Source of the DNA: JTS-RE37 sp041744575
GTDB lineage: Bacteria > Bacteroidota > Bacteroidia > Flavobacteriales > Flavobacteriaceae
Reading direction: 5' to 3'
Assembly: GCA_041744575.1 (NCBI GenBank)
Contig: JBGTKP010000007.1
Coordinates: 1 to 64,000 of the forward strand
DNA length: 64,000 bases
This document shows, piece after piece, positions 52,707 to 61,478 of this stretch (positions within the stretch are counted from its first letter, which is position 1; every line of letters starts with the position of its first letter). The position numbers were made by a program, and so were the translations under genes. Below the pieces are notes generated by a model. The model was not told the origin of the DNA. It did not search any database and was given only the letters and a program-made list of their open reading frames with translations.

Positions 52707-53327
52707 TCAGAGAATGTCTGAGCTGCCCTTACCTACCCGAATGACTTTGGGTTCGTGTTCAGAAAGGTCGATCACCGTAGATGCCAAATTGCCCCCATAA
52801 CCCCCGTCAATAATCACATCTACCAAATTATCCCACTTTTCAAGGATGAGTTCAGGGTCTGTCGTATATTCAATCAGTTCATCTTCATCCCTGATCGAGG
52901 TAGATACCACAGGATTTCCAAGTTCACGGACCAGGGCCTGGGCAATGGCATTGGCAGGTACGCGGATCCCAACGGTTTTTTTATTTTTGAACTCCCTGGG
53001 CAAGTTGTTGTTTCCCGGCAAAATAAAGGTGTAGGGTCCCGGCAACGCCCTTTTAAGAATCTTAAAAGTTGGCGTGTCTATCTGCCTTACGTAATCGGAC
53101 AGATTACTTAAATCAGCGCATATAAAGGACCAATTCGCTTTGCTGAGTTTTATGCCTTTGATACGTGCAATCCGCTCCAGTCCCTTTGACTTTGTAATAT
53201 CACATCCCAGACCATAAACGGTATCGGTGGGATAGATCACAAGTCCCCCATCCCGCAATGCCTCCACTACCCTTCTGATCTGTTTGGGATTGGGATTTTC
53301 TTCAAATATTTTTATGAATTCTGCCAC
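52707..53327 (-). CDS. Sua5/YciO/YrdC-family protein, threonylcarbamoyl-AMP synthase-like
   Basis: A 206-residue protein with the YrdC fold: VEALRDGGLVIYPTDTVYGLGCDI, KGLERIARIKG, LPGPYTFILPGN, TVGIRVPANAIAQALV, GNPVVSTSIRDEDE and a C-terminal STVIDLSEHEPKVIRVGKGS. It would make the activated threonylcarbamoyl donor for the tRNA t6A modification completed by TsaB/D/E (tsaE at 28946-29413). Short YciO-like members are hard to tell apart from TsaC, so the exact paralogue is uncertain. Confidence 0.88.
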   Translation of the reverse strand: MAEFIKIFEENPNPKQIRRVVEALRDGGLVIYPTDTVYGLGCDITKSKGLERIARIKGIKLSKANWSFICADLSNLSDYVRQIDTPTFKILKRALPGPYTFILPGNNNLPREFKNKKTVGIRVPANAIAQALVRELGNPVVSTSIRDEDELIEYTTDPELILEKWDNLVDVIIDGGYGGNLASTVIDLSEHEPKVIRVGKGSSDIL

Positions 53328-53614
53328 TATATGTTATTTCCCGGATGGATTGACATCCTTTTGTAATACAATTAAATCTACCTTATTAATTCCTGTTACT
53401 AAAACATTGATATGGAGTCTGATGTTTGAAACGGAGTAATTTTTCCTCTGCCTTTATAGTACGTTCTCCAACTGATCCCTCCTTTTAATGCGAGATTCTG
53501 AAATTGTATCAACATGCATTTGCCTGAAATAAGCCAGCAGACGTAAGTGTGTATAATCCCTTCACCCGGTGGCTGAATCAGACAGACATATCGTTTTATT
53601 GGTCTTCATTCCAT
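53328..53614. other. Intergenic, no gene seen
   Basis: About 290 bases between the Sua5/YrdC gene start and the GH16 stop. No reading frame with family features, no clear promoter box and no strong hairpin were found. Confidence 0.4.
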
Positions 53615-54508
53615 TTAAGGGACCTGATATACTCTCACGTAATCCACTTCCATTATGGCCGGAAAAATGGTATTGTCTACACCTTCTATGCCACCCCAGT
53701 TCCCTCCTACGGCAATGTTCATAAGAAAATAAAACGGTTTGGAAAACGGCCAGTTATCACCATTACTGGTAGCCGGACGGATAAAGTTCAACTTAACATT
53801 GTCTTCGTTATCGATGTAAAATTTAATATAACTGGCAGTCCATAAAACGCCATACACGTGAAATTCTTCCTCTATTGTTTCCAGGCCAACAGGTCCTGAC
53901 GTAATCTGGGTTCCGATCGCATGATTATTAGCAGTACTGTGCAGCGAAAAATGCATCTGATCAGGTTCGAAACTGACATATTCCATGATATCAATTTCAC
54001 CACAGGCCGGCCATCCGACAGCGTTAATTTCGCTTCCAAGCATCCAGAGGGCCGGCCAGAGGCCATCGCCCTTGTGTTCGGGGACCTTTGCGCGTATTTC
54101 CAGCTTTCCATAGGTAAAGGCGGTCTTACTGTTCATCCTGGCCGAAACGTATGATCCGGCAACACCGTTTTGCTCCTCTTGTCTGGCAATGATCTTCAGC
54201 GTGCCCCCGCTGACTTCCGTACTGCCTTCCTCGACATAATTCTGCAGTTCATTATTTCCCCAGCCGTGGTCCCCGGATTCGAAAGTCCATTTTTCTCCAT
54301 CAACCTGATTCCCGTCAAACTCATCACTCCATACCAGTTCAGCCTTTTTCCAATAGTCAGCGTCAAAGACATCCGGAGTTCCTGTCATATCTTCCTCCCC
54401 GGCATCGGGCGTTTCCTGAACAGGTTTCTCTCCCTGTCCACAGGCTGTGCAAAGCAAAGTTATGTATCCGATGATGGAAGTAACCCTCAATGTTTTAAAT
54501 GTCACCAT
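53615..54508 (-). CDS. GH16 family glycoside hydrolase lipoprotein
   Basis: A 297-residue protein with a lipoprotein-like signal (IIGYITLLCTAC, probable Cys23). The GH16 jelly-roll is complete: LVWSDEFDGNQVDGEKWTFE, YTYGKLEIRAKVPEHKGDGLWPALWMLG, the catalytic EIDIME with Glu171, Asp173 and Glu176, and the C-terminal FPAIMEVDYVRVYQ. It likely hydrolyses beta-1,3-glucans (laminarin-type) at the cell surface. No SusC/SusD pair is nearby, so it is an isolated enzyme. Single gene, 44 bp downstream of the uvrD-type helicase stop in the opposite sense of reading order. Confidence 0.9.
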   Translation of the reverse strand: MVTFKTLRVTSIIGYITLLCTACGQGEKPVQETPDAGEEDMTGTPDVFDADYWKKAELVWSDEFDGNQVDGEKWTFESGDHGWGNNELQNYVEEGSTEVSGGTLKIIARQEEQNGVAGSYVSARMNSKTAFTYGKLEIRAKVPEHKGDGLWPALWMLGSEINAVGWPACGEIDIMEYVSFEPDQMHFSLHSTANNHAIGTQITSGPVGLETIEEEFHVYGVLWTASYIKFYIDNEDNVKLNFIRPATSNGDNWPFSKPFYFLMNIAVGGNWGGIEGVDNTIFPAIMEVDYVRVYQVP

Positions 54509-54552
54509 ATTCTTGTTTTTTTTGGATCATTAATCTACCTGAAATTTTCTAT

Positions 54553-56937
54553 TCAGCTCTCCAGAAGTTCGAGGCGGGCGAACCGAAGCAATAATTTCTT
54601 GACCTCTCCCTGATCAAAAATAATCTCTGCTTTTCTGTCATTTCCCGCCCCTTCCAATTTTAATACTTTTCCTTTTCCAAACCGACTGTGGTATACCATA
54701 TCACCTTCCTTCAGGTTTGGATCCGTTTCAGATTTCCCTGGCGCAGGTGTTGCAATTTCCGGCTTTAATTTGCGCAATTTTCTAAGCTGATGGTCCGTCG
54801 GTCGGAGACCATCGGGGGGAGTGCCATTTGCTGGTTTCTCCCGACGCAGCCGGCTCTTGTCAATTTCGCCAAAGATGGCAGTGTCTATCATTGATTTATA
54901 ACGATAGGTATCAGCAGGTGTCAGGTTCTCAATATATTTTTCATCTATCTCATCTATAAAGCGGCTTGGTTCTGCATCTATCAGCTTACCCCAGCGGTAC
55001 CGGTTCTGAGTGTAGGTCAGATAGGCCTGTTCCTCCGCCCTGGTAAGAGCTACATAGAACAATCTGCGTTCCTCCTCTAATTCACTGCGGGTGTTCATAC
55101 TCATCGCAGATGGAAAAAGATCTTCCTCCATACCCACAATATAAACAAATGGGAATTCCAGTCCTTTTGCAATGTGAATGGTCATAAGCGCTACCCTGTC
55201 GTCATCACCGGCATCTTTATCCAGATCCGTGGCCAATGCCACTTCTTCGAGAAAGGTCGTGAGATCTCCCCTGGCGTCGACCAATTCCTTCTGGCCTTCC
55301 ACAAAGTCCTGGATCCCATTTAATAGCTCTTCGATATTCTCCATCCGGCCTATCCCTTCAGGCGTGCCATCTTTTTTGAATTCAAGTAAAATACCCGTTT
55401 TTCGGGCTACATGTTCAGCCAAGGTGAAAGCATCAGCCTGCTCATTCAGGATTTGAAAGCTTTTAATCATGGTCACGAAGTCTTCCAGTTTACTTCGGGT
55501 GCCCGTATTGATTCTGAGCTCTGTTGCATTCAAATTCTCCATTACCTCGAAGATAGAATTGCCATATTGGTTGGCAGCAACGACCAGTTTGTCAATAGTG
55601 GTCTGTCCTATCCCCCGTGGTGGGAAATTGATGATGCGTTTCAGGGCTTCTTCGTCTTTTGGATTTATAACCAGCCGGAGGTAAGCCAGAACATCTTTAA
55701 TTTCCTTTCGCTGGTAAAAGGATAGTCCACCATAGATCCGGTAGGAAATATCTCTTTTCCGCAATGCATCTTCTATGGCCCTGGACTGTGAATTGGTCCT
55801 GTAGAGGACGGCAAAGTCCCCGTTCGGTCTTTGTTCCTGCATTTTATGCTCAAAAATAGAACCTGCCACAAACCTCCCTTCTTCAGCGTCCGTTATACTG
55901 CGGTGTAATCGGATAGGATTTCCTTCGCTGTTTGCGGTCCATACCACCTTTTTAAGCTGTGTTTTATTATTGGCAATGACGGCGTTCGCAGCGTTGACGA
56001 TATTCTTTGTTGACCGGTAATTCTGTTCGAGCCTGTAAACTGCAACAGCGTCATAATCTATCTGAAAATTCAGGATGTTCGTGATATTCGCGCCCCGGAA
56101 TGAATAAATACTCTGGGCGTCATCTCCTACGACGCAAATATTCTGATATCTGTCGGCCAAAGCTTTCACTATAAGATATTGTGAGTGGTTGGTGTCCTGA
56201 TACTCATCAACCAGGATATATCGGAATCGGTCCTGGTACTTCAGCAGCACTTCAGGGAAGCGGTTCAGCAATTCGTTGGTCCTTAAGAGCAGGTCATCAA
56301 AATCCATGGCACCCGCCTTAAAGCAGCGATTGACATATTCCTGATATATTTCACCGGTCCTCGGACGTTTGGCCATTGCATCGGCTTCCATCAATTCCGG
56401 ATCCTGAAAATAGGCCCGGACTGTAATCAGGTTGTTTTTATAGGAAGAAATACGATTTTGTATTTGTTTGAATTTATATATGTCTTTATCCAGGCCCATT
56501 TCCTTAATGATGGACGCGATCAGCCGCTGTGAATCCTGGGTGTCATAAATGGTGAAATTTCCGGGAAATCCAAGTTTGGAACCATCATATCTCAACAACC
56601 TTGCAAACACTGAGTGAAAGGTTCCCATCCACAAATTCTTTGTTTCTGAGGTTCCTACCAGGCCTGCAATGCGCTTTTTCATTTCACGTGCCGCTTTGTT
56701 GGTAAATGTAAGCGCAAGGATATTGAAGGCATCCACCCCCTGTTGCATCAGGTGGGCGATGCGATAGGTCAGTACCCTTGTTTTTCCCGAGCCTGCGCCC
56801 GCAATAACCATAAGCGGTCCTTCTTTGTGCAGGACAGGTGCTTTCTGTGCGTCATTCAGGTCATTTAAAAACTGATTCAATGGAACGGGTTTAGCCGGTG
56901 AATTTAGCCATAAATGCCATGACAAAAAATGATCCAT
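54553..56937 (-). CDS. UvrD/PcrA-type superfamily 1 DNA helicase
   Basis: About 794 residues with all SF1A motifs: Q motif near LNDAQKAPV, motif I VIAGAGSGKTRVL, Ia LTFTNKAAREMKKRI, II DEYQDTN, III VGDDAQSIYSFRGA, IV EQNYRSTKNI, V MTIHIAKGLEFPFVYIVG and VI EERRLFYVALTRAE. The C-terminal DYHSRFGKGKV-type motif (MVYHSRFGKGKVLKLEG) is the PcrA Tudor-like domain that binds RNA polymerase. It unwinds DNA in mismatch and excision repair. The start is uncertain: frames from 56973 and 56937 and the TTG at 56880 (MNQFLNDLNDAQKAP) are all possible; the last fits homologues best. Confidence 0.93.
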   Translation of the reverse strand: MDHFLSWHLWLNSPAKPVPLNQFLNDLNDAQKAPVLHKEGPLMVIAGAGSGKTRVLTYRIAHLMQQGVDAFNILALTFTNKAAREMKKRIAGLVGTSETKNLWMGTFHSVFARLLRYDGSKLGFPGNFTIYDTQDSQRLIASIIKEMGLDKDIYKFKQIQNRISSYKNNLITVRAYFQDPELMEADAMAKRPRTGEIYQEYVNRCFKAGAMDFDDLLLRTNELLNRFPEVLLKYQDRFRYILVDEYQDTNHSQYLIVKALADRYQNICVVGDDAQSIYSFRGANITNILNFQIDYDAVAVYRLEQNYRSTKNIVNAANAVIANNKTQLKKVVWTANSEGNPIRLHRSITDAEEGRFVAGSIFEHKMQEQRPNGDFAVLYRTNSQSRAIEDALRKRDISYRIYGGLSFYQRKEIKDVLAYLRLVINPKDEEALKRIINFPPRGIGQTTIDKLVVAANQYGNSIFEVMENLNATELRINTGTRSKLEDFVTMIKSFQILNEQADAFTLAEHVARKTGILLEFKKDGTPEGIGRMENIEELLNGIQDFVEGQKELVDARGDLTTFLEEVALATDLDKDAGDDDRVALMTIHIAKGLEFPFVYIVGMEEDLFPSAMSMNTRSELEEERRLFYVALTRAEEQAYLTYTQNRYRWGKLIDAEPSRFIDEIDEKYIENLTPADTYRYKSMIDTAIFGEIDKSRLRREKPANGTPPDGLRPTDHQLRKLRKLKPEIATPAPGKSETDPNLKEGDMVYHSRFGKGKVLKLEGAGNDRKAEIIFDQGEVKKLLLRFARLELLES

Positions 56938-57142
56938 ACCCTTAATTATAAACACCCCTGCAAGTACAGGCATTCTGAGAGCCGGCCCTTATCAGATGTA
57001 AAAGAAGCTCTAACATTCCTGGTTGTGTGGAGGTCATCGTTGATCGTCCTCCTGTTGTTCGTTCATTGAACAGATATTGTTCGCAGGTCAAAAATGGAGT
57101 ATTCGTATTCATTTTGCTATATTTAGCCCATTCAAAGCGACT

Positions 57143-57676
57143 ATGCGCCAATTACATTTGTTCCTGCTTGGTTTTCTTTCCGTTTCCGCTCTGGGCCAGG
57201 ACAAAAAAGCGGGACCAGTAATTCAAAATTATGGTGAAGTTTATGAGATTGAGAACATCAGTTTCCCTATCGATACTTCTATGGATTTTAAAGTGGTCTT
57301 CGATATTATGGAAAGTCCGGAGGCACCCGGGGAGCTCAACCGCCAGATCGAAACAGTGGCAAGGTTTCTGAACATGCATGGGCAAAATGGAGTCAATACA
57401 GACCAGCTGAACGTCTATATGGTCTTTCATAATGAAGCGACCAAAGACATCATGGCCGACGAGGCATATATGGAAAGCTTCCATACCGGAAATCCAAACG
57501 CCGGGCTATTGAATGACCTTATGGATGCCGGCGTACAAGTAATTCTGTGCGGACAATCTTCCAAAGCGCGAAAGGTGCCCGTTTCGGAGGTTTTGCCAGG
57601 GGTGAAGCTTGCCCTGTCGGCCATGACCGCTCTTGTTCAACTACAGGAAGAAGGTTATCATGTTATTAAATTCTAA
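57143..57676 (+). CDS. Secreted DsrE/DsrF-like protein
   Basis: About 177 residues. A signal peptide (LHLFLLGFLSVSALGQ) precedes a DsrE-like domain (FKVVFDIMESPEAPGELNRQIETVARFLNMHGQNGV; LNVYMVFHNEA; AGVQVILCGQSSKARKV). Cys in VILCGQS lies at the site used by sulfur-carrier DsrE proteins. The frame opens at 57077, but the ATG at 57143 places the signal peptide correctly. It lies 11 bp before the M20 amidohydrolase gene, so the pair is an operon. Periplasmic; role unknown, perhaps redox or sulfur related. Confidence 0.8.
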   Translation: MRQLHLFLLGFLSVSALGQDKKAGPVIQNYGEVYEIENISFPIDTSMDFKVVFDIMESPEAPGELNRQIETVARFLNMHGQNGVNTDQLNVYMVFHNEATKDIMADEAYMESFHTGNPNAGLLNDLMDAGVQVILCGQSSKARKVPVSEVLPGVKLALSAMTALVQLQEEGYHVIKF

Positions 57677-57687
57677 ATCAAATAATT

Positions 57688-58968
57688 ATGAATAAAAGTC
57701 TGATTGCTTTATTTGGTCTCTGCGCATTTTTAGGGAGGACACAGGAAGCTGCCATTACGAAAGATATTGAAGCCATCAATGATAAGGTGATTGAATGGCG
57801 CCGTGACATTCATCAGCACCCTGAACTCTCCAACCGTGAATTTAAAACTGCGGAGAAGATTGCCGCCCATTTGAAATCCCTTGGTATTGAAGTACAGACC
57901 GGGGTAGCGAAAACCGGGGTGGTGGGTATCCTAAAAGGAAAAAAACCAGGAAAAGTGGTCGCTTTAAGAGCAGATATCGATGCTTTGCCAGTGACGGAAA
58001 GAAACGAACTGTCGTTCAGATCGACAGTGACTTCAGAATTTGCGGGTGAAAAGGTTGGGGTTATGCATGCATGTGGCCATGATACTCATACCGCCATTCT
58101 TATGGGAGTGGCCGAAGTTCTGTCAAAGCATAAGGATAAAATTCAGGGCACCGTCAAATTCATTTTCCAGCCGGCTGAAGAAGGAGCGCCACCAGGAGAA
58201 GAAGGCGGCGCCTTATTGATGGTCAAGGAAGGGGTTTTGAAGAGTCCGGATGTTGATGCCATTTTTGGCCTGCACATCAATTCTCAGACACCTGTCGGGG
58301 TAATCCGCTATAAATCCGGCGGAACCATGGCTTCAGCCCAGCGCTTTGTAATTGATGTAAAGGGAAAACAAACCCACGGATCACAACCCTGGTCAGGAAT
58401 AGATCCGATCCTTATCAGCGCGAAAATTATTGATGGCCTTCAGACGATCATCAGCAGGGAAGTAAATCTGACTAATGAAGCTGCTGTTATTTCTGTCGGT
58501 AAGATCACCAGTGGGGTCCGGTTTAATATCATCCCAGAGACGGCGGAAATGATCGGAACCATTAGAACGCTTGATTATGATATGCAAAAGCAGGTCAATA
58601 AACGGATGGAGGAAATGGTTCCGGCCATCGCAAAGGCATACGGAGGGGAGGCCACAATAGAAATAACTACCAGCACAGATATCACCTACAACGATCCTGA
58701 ATTGGTAGCCGCCATGCTGCCATCCCTTGAACAAGTGGCCGGATCCGGACAGGTTCAGGAACAGAAGGCCGTTACAGGCGCCGAGGATTTCTCTTATTTT
58801 CAAAGGGAGGTTCCTGGTTTTTTCTTCTTCCTGGGAGGAATGACACCGGGTACAACTGAGGCCTATCCCCATCACACCCCGGATTTCAGGATAGATGACA
58901 GTGGCCTGATACTTGGGGTAAAGGCACTAACCGAGCTAACCCTTGATTACCTGAATATGAAAGCGTGA
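57688..58968 (+). CDS. M20-family amidohydrolase (IAA-amino acid hydrolase-like)
   Basis: A 426-residue metallo-hydrolase with a signal-like N-terminus (SLIALFGLCAFLGRTQ). It has the M20D motifs RRDIHQHPELSNREF, ALRADIDALPV, HACGHDTHTAILMG with Cys/His metal ligands, QPAEEGAPPGEEGG, and VTGAEDFSYFQ near the end. The dimerisation domain (about 200-310) contains the His in KGKQTHGSQPW. Members hydrolyse N-acyl amino acids or conjugates. Likely periplasmic. Second gene of the DsrE unit. Confidence 0.9.
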   Translation: MNKSLIALFGLCAFLGRTQEAAITKDIEAINDKVIEWRRDIHQHPELSNREFKTAEKIAAHLKSLGIEVQTGVAKTGVVGILKGKKPGKVVALRADIDALPVTERNELSFRSTVTSEFAGEKVGVMHACGHDTHTAILMGVAEVLSKHKDKIQGTVKFIFQPAEEGAPPGEEGGALLMVKEGVLKSPDVDAIFGLHINSQTPVGVIRYKSGGTMASAQRFVIDVKGKQTHGSQPWSGIDPILISAKIIDGLQTIISREVNLTNEAAVISVGKITSGVRFNIIPETAEMIGTIRTLDYDMQKQVNKRMEEMVPAIAKAYGGEATIEITTSTDITYNDPELVAAMLPSLEQVAGSGQVQEQKAVTGAEDFSYFQREVPGFFFFLGGMTPGTTEAYPHHTPDFRIDDSGLILGVKALTELTLDYLNMKA

Positions 58969-59123
58969 TCAACCATAGTAGGGTATCTCCCGGGATACCG
59001 ATAGCTGTCAACGGAATCATTTGATATACGCAATAATTCCATGACTTATAGAGTTATCACCGGGGATAGAGCGACTGTACAATGGTCATAAGCCGGATCT
59101 GTCCGAAACAATCCAAATTATAG

Positions 59124-59131
59124 TATTTTTG
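59124..59131 (+). promoter_or_regulatory. -7 box before the OmpA-like paralogue
   Basis: TATTTTTG matches TAnnTTTG, 48 nt before the ATG at 59180. No convincing -33 TTTG. Confidence 0.4.
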
Positions 59132-59179
59132 CAGCGATGTTCTGTAAAACCCTGTCCCTTAATAACTAAATCCTGTCTC

Positions 59180-59962
59180 ATGAGACGAACTTTAAGCATC
59201 TGCATTTTATCACTTTTGACCTCTGCCGGCATGACCGCTCAGAAAAAAAGTGACCTGCTTCTGGAAATCAACCAACTCAAATCAAAACTGGACTCTACCA
59301 CAGCCCTAGTGAAGGACGCCAAAAATCAGGAAAGAATGAGCATGTCCCAGGCGGAATCTTTCCGGGAACAGGTAGCAGAATTGCAGACGGCCAATGCAAC
59401 GCTCCTGCAAAATCTAAATAACTTTGCGCAGGTTTCAAATAAGAATTCGGATAATATGAACCGAACCCTTGCGAGTCTTGATGAAAAAGAGCGGCAGATC
59501 AAATGGATCCGGGAGTCCATAGCCAAAAACGACTCGACCGCGATTCTCGTTCTTACCAGGGCCAAGCAATCCCTGGGTGAAAATGCTAAAATCAGTGTTG
59601 TGGAAGGCGCGGTTACCATCATGGCGGACCTTCCTTTTCTTTTTGGTGAAACGTCCGGGTCCCAACTTACCGAGGTCGCTTCCTCCTGGTTGGTAAATAT
59701 TGCCAATATCCTCAAGGCACATCCCGAAATGGCTTTAACGGTGGAAGGTTTAAGCATGACGGGTGAACTGGAACTTGCAGCCTTACAGGCTTCCGCCGTA
59801 TCTGAATCGCTGCAGAATATTCATCAGATTTCCCCTGATCGCCTACTTGCACTGGGCAAGGACGGCAATTTCAAAGAGGGGGTTAACTTAAAAGTCCACC
59901 CTAAATTTCAGCAGTTCTACCTGATGGTAAGGGAAAACATGAAAAATAGTGCGAAGCAATAA
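59180..59962 (+). CDS. Degenerate OmpA-like secreted coiled-coil protein
   Basis: A 260-residue protein clearly paralogous to the OmpA-type lipoprotein at 49092-49946. Order of parts is the same: signal peptide, coiled coil (about 25-115), OmpA-like fold (about 135-245), and a matching end (KFQQFYLMVRENMKNSA against KIDQFYSMIEEGMKDPA). The signal is of the ordinary type (LLTSAGMTAQ), without a lipobox Cys. The peptidoglycan-binding motif is gone: GHTDN is replaced by EGLSM, the binding Asp in the NWDLS block is lost, and no NRRTR-type Arg pair remains. It probably no longer grips the cell wall. The frame opens at 59129, but ATG 59180 starts the signal peptide. Confidence 0.8.
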   Translation: MRRTLSICILSLLTSAGMTAQKKSDLLLEINQLKSKLDSTTALVKDAKNQERMSMSQAESFREQVAELQTANATLLQNLNNFAQVSNKNSDNMNRTLASLDEKERQIKWIRESIAKNDSTAILVLTRAKQSLGENAKISVVEGAVTIMADLPFLFGETSGSQLTEVASSWLVNIANILKAHPEMALTVEGLSMTGELELAALQASAVSESLQNIHQISPDRLLALGKDGNFKEGVNLKVHPKFQQFYLMVRENMKNSAKQ

Positions 59963-60035
59963 TCACTACTTTTCGTTCCTCATAATTTTTATGAATTTAG
60001 TACGTTCCTAAGGGAGTAACAAAATCCAGACAAAT

Positions 60036-60554
60036 ATGACCGGAGACGGGATTTTCCAATTGTTCGCTTACCTTTTACCGGCCGTGGTTACCGGTGCCGT
60101 TGCCTTTTATTTTTTCAGGCTTCATACCAACAATGAAGAAGGCCGCAGGCGTTATATGCTTCATAAGGACTCCCAAAAAAATGCCATGCCTATCAGGCTT
60201 CAGGCATATGAACGGATGGCATTGTTCCTGGAGCGCATTTCCATCCCATCCCTTGTGGTAAGGGTTTCCCCGCATTCTGCTGATAAAAACGCGTACGAAG
60301 CTTTACTGGTAAAGAGTATAGAGAATGAATTCGACCATAATCTGTCACAGCAGATCTATATGAGTGACGAATGCTGGAATATCATCAAGGCTGCAAAGAG
60401 CGCAACGATCCAGATCATCCGAAAAGCGGCCATGAGTCAGACAGATTCGGCAGATAAATTGCGGGAGGACATCCTTAACGAAACGATGGACAGACAATCG
60501 CCATCGGCTACCGCGCTCTCCTATGTGAAAAAAGAGATAGGTGCTCTGTGGTAG
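60036..60554 (+). CDS. Membrane-anchored protein of probable DUF7935 family
   Basis: A 172-residue protein. One N-terminal helix (FQLFAYLLPAVVTGAVAFYFF) and a cytoplasmic domain with QKNAMPIRLQAYERMALFLERISIPSLVVR, LSQQIYMSDECWNIIKAAKSATIQIIRKAA and YVKKEIGALW. This arrangement is conserved across Bacteroidota as an uncharacterised family that I believe is DUF7935. No catalytic residues can be named. Convergent with the patatin gene (18 bp). Confidence 0.75.
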   Translation: MTGDGIFQLFAYLLPAVVTGAVAFYFFRLHTNNEEGRRRYMLHKDSQKNAMPIRLQAYERMALFLERISIPSLVVRVSPHSADKNAYEALLVKSIENEFDHNLSQQIYMSDECWNIIKAAKSATIQIIRKAAMSQTDSADKLREDILNETMDRQSPSATALSYVKKEIGALW

Positions 60555-60572
60555 TTTAAGATGCACAAGTGT

Positions 60573-61478
60573 TTACTTCATTGCGATCTCGTTCAGCTCC
60601 GTATTCTTGCTGTCAGCATATTGATAACCACTCTCCCACCACGCCGTCATTTTCTCTTTTTCAAAGATGAGAGAGTTTGTGGTAAGAACCGTAGGCGTAT
60701 AATAAAAATTAATAATAGCCCTGTTGTGGTTGGCAACAAATTTACCTATCCTGATGTTCTGATTTTCTATCCTGTCCAGCATAAAGCTAAACATACTGGT
60801 CAGCAATGAAAAAACATTTTTAGCCGGCATGCGATTAAAATGCGTGATTTCCGTATGGAGGATGATGGCATCTACTATTTTCGCCCCCCTTCTCAGGGCT
60901 TCCTCTATAGGCACCATACTTCCCAATCCCCCGTCTGCATATTCACATCCATCTTTCCTGACCAGGCTCATAAAAGGGGTATAATTACAGGAGATCCAAA
61001 TCCATTCACAAAAGTCGTCGTATTCAAAATCCTTTATAGATTTATATTCCACCTGGTTCAGGGAAAGGTTGGCAACGGTGACCACAATATCTTTCGGACC
61101 CTGTTTTAATTTTGCAAATTCTGCGAGGGTCAGCGTACGACGAATCAGGTCAAGCAGGTTCCTGGACTCACCAAAAGTCTTGCTGCCGCGATAAAAGTTC
61201 CTGACTACGTTCCAGTGATTAATTCCTATGTTTGCCACCCCGTATTTCTTTTGGATGGTAAAGGGGCAGTTGCTGAAAATACTGTTTTGATCCACTGAGG
61301 TATAGACGTCCCGGATCTTTTTAATCTTATTTAAAGCGAGGTGTGATATTAGCAGGCTTCCGGTTGAAGTTCCCAGCATCAGGTCATAATTATGGCCTGA
61401 TTGTTCCAGGAGATACTGCGCCACGCCTCCGGCAAAAGCACCTTTACTTCCTCCGCCTGAAATGACCATTGCCCTCAT
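60573..61478 (-). CDS. Patatin-like phospholipase
   Basis: A 301-residue patatin protein with the oxyanion loop SGGGSKGAFAGG (7-18), nucleophile Ser38 in LGTSTGS, and the Asp of DGGLGS near residue 190. It lacks a signal peptide, so it is cytoplasmic or peripheral to the inner membrane. Likely a lipid acyl hydrolase. Its ATG overlaps the stop of the M1 aminopeptidase gene by 4 bp (ATGA), so translation is coupled to it, an unusual pairing of an exported peptidase with a cytosolic lipase. Confidence 0.9.
   Translation of the reverse strand: MRAMVISGGGSKGAFAGGVAQYLLEQSGHNYDLMLGTSTGSLLISHLALNKIKKIRDVYTSVDQNSIFSNCPFTIQKKYGVANIGINHWNVVRNFYRGSKTFGESRNLLDLIRRTLTLAEFAKLKQGPKDIVVTVANLSLNQVEYKSIKDFEYDDFCEWIWISCNYTPFMSLVRKDGCEYADGGLGSMVPIEEALRRGAKIVDAIILHTEITHFNRMPAKNVFSLLTSMFSFMLDRIENQNIRIGKFVANHNRAIINFYYTPTVLTTNSLIFEKEKMTAWWESGYQYADSKNTELNEIAMK

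Noticed and set aside
58982..58999. Hairpin GGTATC/GATACC after the M20 gene
   Set aside because: Only a 6-bp stem and no T-run follows; not called as a terminator.
59980..59994. TCATAA/TTATGA palindrome after the OmpA-like paralogue
   Set aside because: Short AT-only dyad with a 3-nt loop; could be chance in an AT-rich spacer.
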